A stretch of DNA of 64,000 bases from Piliocolobus tephrosceles. Lineage: Eukaryota; Chordata; Mammalia; Primates; Cercopithecidae. The notes beneath the pieces are model-generated. The model was not told the DNA's origin and ran no database searches. It saw only the letters and a program-made list of their open reading frames with translations. Where the stretch lies: positions 61,235,005-61,299,004 of the forward strand of contig NC_045443.1 of assembly GCF_002776525.5 (NCBI RefSeq), in the 5' to 3' direction. Positions 1 to 10,709 of this stretch are shown here, in pieces. Position 1 is the first letter of the stretch, and each line of letters opens with the position of its first letter. Both the position numbers and the translations under genes were made by a program.

Positions 1-47
1 ATAGCACAACCCCATGTCTACAAAAAAACTTTTTTAAATTGGTTAGG
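1..47 (+). repeat. Left piece of an old Alu split by the ERV-L provirus
   Basis: Bases 1-47 read like the middle of an AluJ-type element: the 'atagca..accccatctctacaaaaaa' stretch followed by a decayed 'aaattagccagg'. The continuation ('tggtggtgcatg' onward) resumes at 7136 on the far side of the provirus. The left half of the Alu is outside the window. Confidence 0.7.
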
Positions 48-483
48 TGTATTCGTCAGGGTTCTCTAGAGGGACAGAACTAATGGAATATATACATATA
101 AAGGGAAGTTTATTAAGTATTAACTGACACGATCACAGAGTCCCACAATAGACCATCTGCAGGCTGAGGAGCAAGGAGAGCCAGTCCAAGTTCCAAACCT
201 GAAGAACGTGGAGTCCGACGTTCGAGGGCAGGAAGCATCCAGCATGGGAGGAAGATGTAGGCTGGGAGGATAGGCCGGTCTAACCTTTTCATGTTTTTCT
301 GCCTGCTTTATATTCACTGGCAGCTGATTAGATGGTGCCCATCCAGATTAAGGGTGGATCTGCCTTTCCCAGCCCACTGACTCAAATGATAATTTCCTCT
401 GGCAACCCCCTCACAGACACACCAGGAGTAACACTTTGCATCCTTCAATCCAATCAAGTTGACACTTAATATTAACCATCCCA
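48..483 (-). repeat. ERV-L 3' LTR (MLT2-like)
   Basis: On the - strand it starts near TGGGATGG and ends in AATACA. It contains a TATA-like TATAAAG (306-312) and an AATAAA signal (109-114), in the order expected for U3 then R. It aligns along its whole length with 6704-7130. Just inside, 484-494 reads on the - strand as a short purine run (AAGGGGTAGA) in the polypurine-tract position. Confidence 0.88.
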
Positions 484-849
484 AGTCTACCCCTTGTCAA
501 CTTGAACCCATAAACATCTCCTGAGATCATACATAATCTTCAAATAAAAACAATAATAAGTTCATAATTATACCTAACATAATACACTTGTCCTTTCCTA
601 TAACCGGAAACGCACCAATCCCCAACCCAAATGCTATTACATAAAGTTAACAATACTTAAATGCTGATAGGAAGTCAATATAATCTTATGTCACATGCTA
701 AAGGAAAAAGGAAATAAAATGAAGATATTTTCCTAGTACAGGTGTACACATGCACAAACATGTTTTTAACGAAAGAAGGAGGAAATACACATAACAATTA
801 CAGTCCCTGTTTCCACGTGGTCATAGCTGGTATTGATGACTACCTTCTA

Positions 850-1914
850 CTACCCATTCTGTATTCCCTTTGCCTTCAGCAAGCACCTCAGCAGGTCGTG
901 TTTTTGTTGTTGTTGTTGTTGTTCTCCTGGCGGAGTGACCCAAACCTTCATTCCTGAAGGGTCTGGACCATTTGTAGTCCTGCCTGGATTGGGCTGTTGT
1001 AGTTTCCCATTGACCTTAATCACAGAGCATGGTAATACTAAGAGATGCCCTAATGGAGCTCCTGTATTCCATGCACACTCTTTTTTACCTCCATTGTGGA
1101 GTAGTAGACTGATTTCATCTTGATAGTCCAAGTCAGTCACCCGAGCCAACACTGTAACTCCTTTCTTAGTCTGTTGCCTTAAAGGTAGGAGGAGCCCAAA
1201 GTGTCCAGGTGGCAAACTTAACTTAATGGGATCGTCAATGTGTCCCTGGTGGCACTTTCCTCCCTCTGGAACTAAGACCTCTAAGCCAGCAGAACATAAT
1301 GTCGTGGGAATAGGAAGTAAAAATGTTGCTACTGGGTCGCTAGAGGTGATGATGCATGGTGCCACTTCCACTTCCACCCCTTGATTCCTGGACCCGTGAA
1401 TCCTGGCTATGGAAGAAACAGCACCATATGTTGGACACTGATTCAGAGCATATACAGCCTTCTGGGGAACTTTGCCCCAGCCCTGCAAAGTATAGTCACC
1501 TCGTTGGCATTGTAATTGTGACTTTAAAAGGCCTTTCCACCACTCTATCAATCCAGCTTCTTCAGGATGATAGGGAACATAGTAAGACCCATGAATTCCA
1601 TAAGCATGAGCCCACTGCCACTCTTCTTTAGCTGTAAAGTAAGTGCCTTGGTCAGAGGCAATGCTGTGTGGAATACCATGACAGTGGGTAAGGCATTCCG
1701 TGAGTCCACAGATGGTAGTCTTGGCAGAAGCATTGCATGCAGGATAGACAAACCCATATCCAGAGTAACTGTCTCTTCCAGTGAGGACAAACCCTTTTTC
1801 ATGATGGAAGAGGTCCAGTATAATCAACCTGCCACCAGGTAGCTGGTTGATCACGCTGAGGAATGGTACCATATCGAGGGCTGTGTTGGCTTCTGCTGCT
1901 GGCAAATTGGGCAC
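850..1914 (-). pseudogene. ERV-L pol: integrase core plus dUTPase-like domain, 354-codon open frame
   Basis: The frame lacks the N-terminal zinc-binding part of integrase but keeps the catalytic core. Asp48 (GRDSYSG), Asp88 (ASDQG) and Glu124 (GLIEWW) give the D,D-35-E spacing exactly. Residues about 209-297 resemble a trimeric dUTPase: an AGLEVL segment corresponding to family motif AGLDL, then VTDLDYQDEI, then a GxxLGHLLVL segment. A poly-Gln run near residues 332-337 is encoded by a GTT microsatellite at 901-921, so the C-terminus is altered. Integrase inserts the provirus and dUTPase removes dUTP in functional relatives. Here upstream pol is broken, so I treat this as a fossil frame. Confidence 0.85.
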
Positions 1915-1935
1915 TAAGCAGTGGCCATAGCCAGG

Positions 1936-2812
1936 TCAGCCTTGGTGAGTGGAAGTCCATGTTGCTGAGTCCATGTGTAACCTCCGTCCCTGCACTATGG
2001 CCACTTTGTTCATGGGCCCATTGAGTGATGACGGGGTGGCTGGGGAAAGAGGCTGAGTGGTGTCGATAGAATGGGTCATCGTGTCCTCTTGATTATCAAA
2101 ATCCTCCTCTGCTGAGGTCACCCATTGGTGACCACTCACATGGGATACAAGTATCTTCACAGTTTTTGACCACTCAGAGAGGTCCATCCACATACCCCTT
2201 CCACAAATTTCTTCGTCACCAATTTTCCAATCATACTTCTTCTAAGTCCCTGACCATCCAACCAAACCATTGGCTACAGTCCATGAATCAGCATATAATC
2301 ACACATCTGGCCATTCCTCTTTCCATGCAGAGTGCACAGCCAGGTGCACTGCTTGAAGTTCTGCCCACTGGGAAAGATTCCCTTCACCACTGTCCTACAG
2401 GGATGTCCTAGAAAGGGGCTGTAGTGCTGCAGCTGTCCACTTTCGGGTGGTGCCTGCATATCATGCAGGTTCACCTGTGAACCAGGCCCTAGTCTTCTCT
2501 TCCTCTGTCAGCTGATCAGAGGGAACTCCCCCTGAGGCCATCAGTACAGGCCGTGTGAAAGAGTAGAGACCCTGGGCATTTGAGCCACTTCCTCATGTAA
2601 CTTATGCCTTCAGGAGCTGCTTGAGCCCAGTCACATATATACCACTTCCATTTGATGATGGAATGCTGCTGTGCATGACCCGCTTTATGACTCGATGTGT
2701 CAGAAAGCACCCAGTTCATGATAGGCAGTTCAGGTTGCATGGTGACTTGATGACCCATAGTCAAATGTTCAGTTTTCACCAAAGCCCAGTAACAGGCCAA
2801 GAGCTGTCTCTC
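1936..2812 (-). pseudogene. ERV-L pol: RNase H region, broken
   Basis: Several short - strand frames (2516-2800, 2274-2474, 1936-2193) are collinear between reverse transcriptase and integrase, and are in different frames or separated by stops. The first contains LLACYWAL-like and 'TMGHQVTM' segments typical of the connection/RNase H part of ERV-L pol. The others carry a decayed 'tdsWavanGl'-like stretch and the linker toward integrase. Frameshifts prevent a single product. Confidence 0.65.
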
Positions 2813-2827
2813 AAAAGGAGAGTAGTT

Positions 2828-3110
2828 GGCCAGGTGCGGTGGTTCATGCTAATCCCTGCACTTTGGGAAGCCAAGGCAGGTGGATCACGAGGTCAGAAGT
2901 TCAAGACCAACCTGACCAATATGGTGAAACCCCATCTCTACTAAAAATGCAAAAATTAGCCATATGTGGTGGCACGCATCTATAGTCCCAGCTACTCGGG
3001 AGGTTGAGGCAGAAGAATCACTTGAACCAGGGAGGTGGAGGTTGCAGTGAGCTGAGATCACGCCACTGTACTCCAGCCTGGGTGACAGAGAGACACCCCA
3101 TCTCATAAAG
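2828..3110 (+). mobile_element. AluS-type insertion in ERV-L pol
   Basis: Full-length Alu with a near-perfect 15-bp target duplication, aaaaggagagtagtt (2813-2827) and aaaaggagagtaatt (3111-3125). It interrupts the provirus, so it is younger than it. Confidence 0.95.
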
Positions 3111-3125
3111 AAAAGGAGAGTAATT

Positions 3126-3580
3126 CTCTGCAGAAGAAGGCAGGGCATTGCTCCAAAATCCTAGAGGCCTCTGCTGTGATTCACCTATGAGGGTCTGCCA
3201 AAGGCTCTAAACAGCATCCCTATCTGCCACTGACACCTCAAGTACCATTGGATCTGCTGGGTCCTATGGCCTAAGTGACAGAGCAGCTTGCACAGTAGCC
3301 TGGACCTGTTGCAGAGCCTTCTCCTGTTCTGGACACCACTCAAAACTGGCAGCCTTTTGAGTGACTCAATAAATGGGCCAGAGACTCAATAAATGGGCCA
3401 GAGTAACACACCCAAAAGAGGAACGTGTTGCCTCCAAAATCCAAATGGGCCCACTAGGCGTTGTGCCTCTTTCTTGGTTGCAGGAGGGGCCAAACGCAGC
3501 AACTTACCCTTCACCTTAGAAGGAACATCTTGATAGGCCCCACACCACTGGACCCCTAGAAATTTTACTGAGGTAGAAGG
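3126..3580 (-). pseudogene. ERV-L pol connection region, broken
   Basis: Non-Alu sequence continuing pol between reverse transcriptase and RNase H. No long frame survives. A perfect 20-bp tandem duplication (3363-3382 and 3383-3402) is visible in it. Confidence 0.6.
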
Positions 3581-4129
3581 TCACTGAATTTTAGTCGGAT
3601 TTTTTACCCATCCTCTAGCACACAAACGTCTCACCAATAAGTCCAATGTGTTTGCTACTTCTTGCTCACTGGATCCAGTCAGCATAATGTCTTCAATGTA
3701 ATGGACCAGTGTGATACCTTGCAGAAGCAAAAAGCAATCAAGGTCTCTCCAAGTAAGATTATGACACAAAGCCAGAGAGTTGATATGCCCCTGAGGTAGG
3801 ACAGTAAAAGTATATTGCTGGCCTTGCCAGCTGAAGGCAAATTGCTTCTGGTGGGCCTTATGGACAAGAATGGAGAAAAAGGCATTTTCCAAGTCAGTGG
3901 CGCCATACCAGGTACCAGGAGATGTGTTTATTTGCTCAAGCAATGAAACTACATCTGGTTTAGCAGCTGCACTTGGAGTCACCACTTGGTTAAGCTTACA
4001 ATAATCCACTGTCACTCTCCAAGATCCATCTGTCTTCTGCACAGGCCAAATGGGAGAGTTGAACGAGGATGTGGTGGGAATCACCACCCTTGCATCTTTC
4101 AAGTCCTTGATGGTGGCGCTAATCTCCAT
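3581..4129 (-). pseudogene. ERV-L pol: reverse transcriptase fragment
   Basis: An open frame of 182 codons with recognisable palm motifs: motif A aspartate at residue 79 (ATDLENAFF), LPQG at 111-114, and the catalytic box YIED at 144-147. Retroviral reverse transcriptases have YxDD here, and the first aspartate is replaced by glutamate, which should abolish polymerisation. The start Met is only where the frame opens; the natural protein was a gag-pol product. A stop near 3581 separates it from the downstream pol frames. Confidence 0.88.
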
Positions 4130-4625
4130 GATCCCTCCAGGGATGCAATATTGCTTTTAATTTACTATTTTTCTAGGTAAAGGCTGCTCTAATGGCTTCC
4201 ATTTGGCCTTTCCCACATAGTAGCCCCCACCTTACCAGTCCAGGAGCCAATGTGGGAGGTTCTGCCAGCTGCTAAGTATGCCTATGCCAATTATGCATTC
4301 TGGCACTGGGGAAAGGACCACAGGAGAAGTCTGGGGACCCACTAGACTCACTGTAAGTCAGACCTGAGCTAAAACTCCATTAATTACCTGACGTCCACAA
4401 GCCACTACTTTAACTGGAGCACCACAATGACGTTTTTGGTCCCCCGGAATCAATGTCAGCTCAGAGCCAGTGTCCATTAGTTCCCAAAATGTCTGATCAT
4501 TTCCCTTTCCCCACTACACAGTTATCCTGGTAAAAGGCTGGAGGTCCCCTTGGGGAAGTATGGGATAAAGATTCACTGCATAAATTGTCAGTAATATAGC
4601 AGGGTCCTTCCTCAAGGGTACTTGG
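4130..4625 (-). pseudogene. ERV-L protease-like region, no intact frame
   Basis: This lies between the gag-like frame ending at 4634 and reverse transcriptase. Short - strand stretches encode a decayed 'DTGSEL'-like segment near 4450-4480 (reading from 'gacactggctctgagct') and hydrophobic flap-like residues. It is placed mainly by position and by that aspartyl-protease-like triplet. Confidence 0.5.
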
Positions 4626-4633
4626 CCTCCCCT

Positions 4634-5066
4634 TCATTCAAGAGGTTCTGGGTCTGTAAACTGGGTCAAGTCTAGAAATTGATTGAGGGGCCATGATTCT
4701 CTGTTTTTATAATTCAAATTAGTCTTTTGTCCATCTGACCTAGAAGTTTTCTGCTTGTATAAATTAAGTAGGAATGCAGTAGGCTTCCTATCAATTACAC
4801 TTCTAGGAACACCATGATTAATTAGCCAATGCCAGAGCTCTGCATGAGTCAGACTATTCTGCTTGCCGCTTTGCCTCTGCTGTCCATTACAGTAGCTACG
4901 CCCACCTTGTCTTTGACAGTTGAGTGTCACCACTTGGCTTCTGCCACCTCAGGATCCTATTATGTCCATTGTATTTAAATTTTGTAGTTGAGTGACTGTG
5001 GTTCCCACCGTTAGATCTGACATACAGAGAAGAGCAATTACAGGGCTCTTCAGAGATGCAAGTGCT
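4634..5066 (-). pseudogene. ERV-L gag C-terminal (nucleocapsid-side) fragment
   Basis: A 99-codon frame (4634-4933) begins with a Cys/Arg/Gln-rich segment, 'NCQRQGGRSYC', that may be a worn zinc-knuckle area. It is followed by 'ELWHWLINHGVPRS', a segment typical of the gag-pol boundary of ERV-L copies. The rest up to the Alu at 5067 has no long frame. Confidence 0.6.
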
Positions 5067-5355
5067 GGCCAGGCACGGTGGCTCACGCCTGTAATCCCAG
5101 CACTTTGGGAGGCTGAGGCAGGTGGATCACAAGGTAAGGAGATTGAGATCATCCTGGCTAACATGGCGAAACCCCATCTCTACTAAAAATATAAAAAATT
5201 AGCCAGGCATGGTGGTGGGTGCCTGTAATCCCAGCTACTCAGGAGACTGAGGCAGGAGAATGGCGTGAACCCAGGAGGCAGAGCTTGCAGTGAGCCGAGA
5301 TCACGCCACTGCACTCCAGCCTGAGCGAAAGAGCCAGACTCCGTCTCAAAAAAAA
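5067..5355 (+). mobile_element. AluY-like insertion in ERV-L gag
   Basis: Complete Alu flanked by the perfect repeat atgcaagtgct (5056-5066 and 5356-5366). It has an AluY-like body ('gagatcatcctggctaacatgg', 'gagcttgcagtgagccgagatc'). Confidence 0.93.
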
Positions 5356-6660
5356 ATGCAAGTGCTGCCCTCACAAATCTGTTTTGCAAGGCATTGGTCA
5401 AGGGCTCTCCCAGCTGGGATGAGTAGGTCTAAAGTGACTAATCCACTCCACCATCCCAATCTCCCTAAGCCCTTGGATCCCTTCCTCTATATTAACTAAG
5501 GGAGATCAGGCATTTCCAGCTCACTCACAGTGGGACATCTTTCAATCCACATTTCAGTTAACCAAGCAAATAAACTATTAGAACCTTCTTTAACTCCCCA
5601 AGCTGCAACATTCAATGCAGAGCTCCTACTTAGTGGGCCCAAATCAATAAATTCAGCCTGATCTGTCTCTATGTTCCATCTACCATTATCCCACACCCTT
5701 AATATCCATTCTCATGCCTGTTCTCCAGATTTCTGTTTATATAAATTAGAAAACTCAAGGAGTTCTTTTCTAATGTAGTGCACCTCTTCATGGGTCACAC
5801 TCTCAACCTCACCTCCAGGGGCCCGCCAGGACATTAGTCTAGTTATAGGTCTAGAAGCAAACAGGTGTTGGGGGTGGCTCCTGAGGACAGTCAACATTAT
5901 CTTGCCTGGCAACTGCCTCACAGGAGGCCATCACCATTGCCTCAGGCAGCGCAGGGTTTATCTCCTCAGACAAAGATGGAAAGGCTGATGGCAGCATGGG
6001 TCAGGGAGGGGATGTTGCCACTACTGGGGATAGGGAAGCCGTTTCTTCTGGCAAAAAAGGTTCATCACAGTTTACAAGCTCAGTGTCCCCAGCTTCATCA
6101 GGGTCCTCCCACACATCCCCATTCCAAGTTGTAGGGTCCCACTCTTTTCAAATCAATGCCCTCGCTTTAACAGTAGACACCTAGCAAGGCTGTGCATGCA
6201 TCTTTCGTTGCAGGTCAGCCACTCTAATGATAAGAGCTTGTGTCTGTTTTTCCACAATTTCAGCTCTTTCTCTGCAGGAGATAAGACTCTCACTCAGGGC
6301 AGTCTTAGCAGATTTGAGGCTCAGTATCCGCCTCTGAAACCAGGAGATAGAATCCTTGAGTTCATCATTTTTTTTCATTACTTTGTCCACTGAACTTAGG
6401 AACAACCAACGAGCTTCATTATGTTCATTGGTTCTCTACACAATACTCCATACAAATGTATTATGTATGGAGTTACTAAATTCCTTGCCTCTTATGAGCG
6501 ATGAATCAGGAGTGTCAAATGCATGTATTTTGCATAACTCTCTAAACAATTCACACCAAGGACTATCAGTGTTCTTCATCCTATTAGAAGTAGAGTCCTT
6601 AGTATTTTGAGGTCTAATCATATAAAGCAGAAGCCCCAAAACCAATGAAAGAACTCCATC
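5356..6660 (-). pseudogene. ERV-L gag-like region, broken
   Basis: Short - strand frames at 6436-6699, 6181-6405, 5712-5921 and 5496-5696 are collinear with an ancestral gag. The 6181-6405 frame is rich in charged and leucine residues with heptad-like spacing and probably formed a coiled coil. The 5496-5696 frame ('EFIDLGPLSRSSALN...') looks like capsid. Frameshifts and stops separate them, and no matrix start is certain. Confidence 0.6.
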
Positions 6661-6681
6661 CTTAATATTCTGTTCCTCTAG

Positions 6682-6698
6682 AACCATTCCTGATACCA
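6682..6698 (-). promoter_or_regulatory. ERV-L primer-binding site, tRNA-Leu-like
   Basis: Directly inside the 5' LTR the - strand reads TGGTATCAGGAATGGTT. This differs by a few bases from the complement of the 3' end of tRNA-Leu(UAA). The leucine primer is what gives ERV-L its name. Confidence 0.75.
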
Positions 6699-6703
6699 AA
6701 ATC

Positions 6704-7130
6704 TGTATTAGTCAGGGTTCTCTGGAGGTACAGAATTAACAGAATACATATACATATAAAGGTGAGTTTATTAAGTGTTAACTCACACAATCACAAGATC
6801 CCACAATAAGCCGTCTGCAGGCTGAGGAGTAAAGAGAGTCGGTCCAAGTTCCAAAACTGAAGAACTTGAAGTCTGATGTTTGAGAGAAGGAAGCATCCAG
6901 CATGGGAGAAAGATGTAGGCTGAGAGGCTAGGCCAGTCTAACCTTTTCACATTCTTCTGCCTGCTTTATATTCACTGGCAGCTGATTAGATGGTGCCCAT
7001 CCAGATTAGGGGTAGGTCTGCCTTCCCCAACCCACTGACTCAAATGTTAATCTCCTTTGGCAACACCCTCACAGATACACTTTTGCATCCTTCAATCCAA
7101 TCAAGTTGACACTAGGTATTAACCATCACA
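6704..7130 (-). repeat. ERV-L 5' LTR (MLT2-like)
   Basis: On the - strand it starts TGTGATGGTTAATAC and ends CTAATACA, with TATAAAG at 6964-6970 and AATAAA at 6767-6772. Aligned by hand with 48-483 I count roughly 50 substitutions over about 425 bases, plus a short deletion near 7079 relative to the other copy. That is about 12% divergence. Confidence 0.9.
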
Positions 7131-7278
7131 CTAAGAGTTTTGGTGCATGTCTGCAGTCCCAGGTACTTTGGAAGCTGAGGCAAGAGGATTGCTTGAGCCC
7201 AGCAGTTCGAGGCTGCAATGAGTTATGATTCCCCTACTGCACTCCAGTCAGGGTGATAGACCAAGACCCTGTCTCCAA
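7131..7278 (+). repeat. Right piece of the Alu split by the provirus
   Basis: From 'ttttggtgcatgtctgcagtc' onward this is the right arm of an AluJ-type element ending 'aagaccctgtctcc'. It continues the Alu that breaks off at base 47. Confidence 0.8.
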
Positions 7279-7872
7279 ATATATGTATGTTTATAGTCAG
7301 TGAGAAAAGAGTGAATAGATTCAGGCCTTACCATTCAAATAATCTAAAGCAGCTTCCAGCTATCACTGAAGTTTAAAAACTAAGTAGATTTCAAAAAAGA
7401 GTGAATGAGAAATGAATGAAACATGGAAAAGTATTAAAGGTGGGTTATTTTTAATAAAAAGCACCCAAGGAATCCAGCCCCAATATGACAAATGTCCAAG
7501 CTATTTTTCAGTGTTCTAACTAAAAAGAATTTGGGGTAGTAAATTAGATTGTGAGAAGTTTAATATGTTTTTTAAAAATTAAAGCAATTTTAAATGTACA
7601 GCAACTTCTCAGCAAAAATCGAAAAGGCTTTGACTGTTTTATTTTTTTCTGTTTAAAGTGCTATGCAAGGCCCTTTGAGGCATATTTACAACCAGCAATA
7701 TTTTACTATAGCTGAATTTAATGATTTGAGACACTTATAACATCATTGCTTATAATAAGCAGGTGAAACATAATTTGGGTTAGAGAGACAGGGATTTAGG
7801 TGCTTGGAGGTAGGAAGGCATATAAGGTCTGTTTAACCCTTTGACTTCTAGAATCAGGAAATTTTTTTTAAT
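7279..7872. other. Intronic sequence without recognised feature
   Basis: AT-rich, with no long frame and no repeat I can name. Confidence 0.5.
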
Positions 7873-7889
7873 TGTAAATTATAAAAACA

Positions 7890-8188
7890 GGCCAAGCACA
7901 GTGGCTCATGCCTATAATCCCACCACTTTGGGAGGCTGAGGCGCATGGATCACTTGAGGTCAGGAGTTTGAGACCAGCCTGGCCAACATAGTGACACCCC
8001 ATCTCTACAAAAGATACAAAAAATTAGCTGGGTATGGTGGCAGGCACCTGTAGTCCGAGTTACTCCGGTGGCTGAGGCACGAGAATCGCTTGAACCCAGG
8101 AGGCGGAGGTTGCAGTGAGCTGAGATCACGGTATTGCATTCCAGCCTAGGTGACAGAGTGAGACTCCGTCTCAAAAAAAAAAAAAAAA
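7890..8188 (+). mobile_element. AluS
   Basis: Full length, with poly(A). Target duplication tgtaaattataaaaaca (7873-7889) and tgtaaattgtaaaaaca (8189-8205), one mismatch. Confidence 0.95.
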
Positions 8189-8205
8189 TGTAAATTGTAA
8201 AAACA

Positions 8206-8572
8206 AAAACTCAACAGATAACTAGGCTCCGCACATGTCTCTGAGATAAATACTTGTAAAAAAAAAAAAAACAAATCCGTATGTTTAGCCACAAACGGAA
8301 ATCACATATGAAAGTAATAACTTGAAAAGTGATGTCACCCTCATAAAATGGCTTCCAGATTTGCTTTTTATCTTTCCATCTTTAGCCTTCAGATTTTCCC
8401 ATGGGGACAAGTAAGCATGCCATCATGGTGTTCATTAAAAAAAATGCAAATTATTTTATTAAACAATTGAATGGAATGCCCAATGGAGATTTTTCAAAAG
8501 ACTACCACATCCATACATAATCATCGTATCTTGGTTTATTCATTATTGGAGACTGTGATTTAATATCAGTGT
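8206..8572. other. Intronic sequence without recognised feature
   Basis: AT-rich unique-looking sequence. I see no frame or named repeat. Confidence 0.4.
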
Positions 8573-8720
8573 CTTAGATTATTCAATTAGCAAATCTTTA
8601 TTGAGCATTTACTGTATGCCAGGTCTCACACTAGGTTTCATGCAAACAAAGTTAAACAATAGCCGCAGCCTCTAAGTGCTCACATTCAATCTAGTCGAGG
8701 AGATGAATAGGGAAATGAGT
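8573..8720 (+). repeat. L2 fragment
   Basis: Reads 'caaatctttattgagcatttactgtatgccagg' followed by 'taagtgctcacattcaatctagt', the decayed pattern of an L2 copy. Confidence 0.6.
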
Positions 8721-8864
8721 TACCATTAAACCGTGCCATGAGGGGTATGCTCCAGATGAGTAGGAGAAGCCCTGGGAATAGGTCGGGAAGAGACATTTCA
8801 GTCACCAGGGCAGTGGATCTCTACCATCTCATACAACATTCTGCCTTTTTCTTTCTTAATTGTG

Positions 8865-9270
8865 GTTAAAAAATAAAATAAAATTGACCATCTTAACCAT
8901 TTTTAAATGTATAGTTCAGAAAGGTATATTCACATTGTTGTGAAACATCGCTCCAGAACGTGTTCGTCTCGCAAAACCAAAACTCAGTACACATTAAACA
9001 CCTCCCATTTCACCTTCCTCCAGTCCCTGGCAACCATCATTCTTCTTTTTGTTTCTATGAATTGGACTCCTTTAGACACCACATATAAGTGGAATCATAC
9101 AGTATTTGTATTTTTTGTGACTGGCTCATTTCATTTAGTGTAATGTCCTCAAGGTTTACACATGCTGTGGCACATGATAGGACTTACTTCCCTTTAAGGC
9201 TGAATGATACTCCTTTGTATGTATATACCACATTTTCTTTATCCATCCGCTGATGGAGCACACTCCACCT
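8865..9270 (-). repeat. L1M 3'-end fragment, antisense
   Basis: On the - strand it shows the old L1 pattern: 'ggatggataaagaaaatgtggtatatac', 'gccagtcacaaaaaat', 'ttgccagggactggagg', ending in the 'ttaaaaatggttaagatgg' 3' end. The open frame on the + strand here is a by-product. Confidence 0.8.
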
Positions 9271-9323
9271 TTTTGAAACAAATTTATTGTAACTTCCCCC
9301 TTTTACTATCTGAAATAAATTGA

Positions 9324-9486
9324 CTTTTTTTTTTTTTTTTTTTTTTGAGATGGAGTCTCACTCTATCACTCGGGCTGGAGTGAAGTTGTGTTATCTCGGC
9401 TCACTGCGACCTCCACCTCCTGGGTTCAAGCAATTCTCCTGCCTCAGCCTTGAGAGTAGCTGGGGGTGTGCCACCATGCCCAGCTC
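9324..9486 (-). mobile_element. 5'-truncated Alu, antisense
   Basis: Poly(T), then the 3' part of an Alu only. Flanked by the perfect duplication tctgaaataaattga (9309-9323 and 9487-9501), so truncation happened at insertion. Confidence 0.92.
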
Positions 9487-9501
9487 TCTGAAATAAATTG
9501 A

Positions 9502-10320
9502 TTGATATATCTATTTTGAAAATATGTATATAAAGCTCTAAATAGAATATAAAATTAAAGGGAAGTTGATATTAAAACAAATGTATTTCAGTTAATTATC
9601 AAGTATACTAGAAGACAAATGAAGTAGTGATGCTTTCACCTACATGGTAGAATTTCCATAAATGCAATAATTAAAAATGCATGTTGATATGGGAGTATTC
9701 AGTTAATTGAGTTAACTCAAATTCCATGAAAAGAGCTTCCATTAGTGATAATATTTCTCCAAAATGGTGAACAACCCTTGGTCATACTGTCACACTCAAA
9801 ACAAAAAACAACTTTCCTAAAACAATAACATTCCTAAAAAATTTAACGCCATCCAAAAGATATTTTATGTTTATATATTAGAAAAAGAGGTTCTAGACTC
9901 AGGTTCTTCAGAGAATTTTTACCTATATAAATGTCTGGAGGACATTCAAAAGTTGAACAAGGTGCAGGAAAATTCACTGCATGTAAACGCACCAGGGCAC
10001 TTGCAAGATACCTAATATGTCTGAGCCTGCCCATCAGCTGCCAATAATGCAACCTTGTTATTATGACATTAAAATCCACACACACACAACATATTACAAA
10101 AATGCCCTCTATGAGACAGTACCACTTTCATTGAGATCCACTGGAAAACTGTATCAGGGGAAGACTTAAACTGAATTTCGAAGAACTTCTTGGAATTAGC
10201 CAAGTGTATAATAAGCGCTCAGAAATTTGTAGAATGAATGAATGAAGCCAGATTTTTTTATTCCTATTATATTTATTTCTTGAGAAATTATTGCAGTATC
10301 TAAATTTAAACCCTTATCAT
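9502..10320. other. Intronic AT-rich sequence without recognised feature
   Basis: No named repeat. The 80-codon - strand frame at 9843-10085 has no domain I recognise and no splice or coding support. A short CA run lies at 10077-10088. Confidence 0.4.
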
Positions 10321-10333
10321 AAAAGTTGAAAAC

Positions 10334-10626
10334 CTTGCCCAGTGCAGTGGCTCATGCCTGTAATCCCAGCACTTTGGGAGGCCGAGGCAGGCAGATCATG
10401 AGGTCAGGAGTTCGAGACCAGCCTGGCCAACATGGTGAAACCCCGTCTCTACTAAAAATACAAAAATTAGCCAGGCGTGGTGGTATGGGCCTGTAATCCC
10501 AGCTACTTGGGAGGCTGAGGCAGGATAATTGTTTGAACCTGGGAGGCAGAGGTTGCAGTAAGCCAAGATCACGTCACTGCACTCCAGCCTGGGTGACAGA
10601 GCAAGACTCTGTCTTGGGGGTGAAAA
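10334..10626 (+). mobile_element. AluS
   Basis: Full length. Flanked by aaaagttgaaaac (10321-10333) and a near-identical copy at about 10627-10640. Confidence 0.93.
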
Positions 10627-10709
10627 AAAAAGTTGAAAAACTGTTTTTCAAAAGTTTTCATAAACTTTTATCATAAGTTGAAATAGAATTCTATATTAAT
10701 AAGTCAGCA

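Larger units (their letters stand above)
48..7130 (-). mobile_element. ERV-L provirus (MLT2-type LTRs), degenerate, antisense to SRGAP1
   Basis: Two LTRs in the same orientation (48-483 and 6704-7130) bracket an internal region read on the - strand. In sense order it has a tRNA-Leu-like primer-binding site, gag-like frames, a protease-like area, reverse transcriptase, RNase H, integrase and a dUTPase-like domain. A dUTPase downstream of integrase and a leucine-tRNA primer are hallmarks of the ERV-L family. No env-like frame is present, as usual for this family. The frames are broken by stops and frameshifts and by Alus at 2828 and 5067. Flanking bases TTAGG (43-47) and CTAAG (7131-7135) could be a 5-bp target duplication decayed at two positions. 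It is a fossil with no plausible activity. Confidence 0.9.

Noticed and set aside
48..7130. A possibly active or env-bearing retrovirus
   Set aside because: Gag and pol frames are broken, the polymerase box is altered, no env-like frame is present, and the LTRs are strongly diverged.
43..7135. A clean 5-bp target duplication for the provirus
   Set aside because: TTAGG and CTAAG match at only three of five bases; compatible with decay, but not proof by itself.
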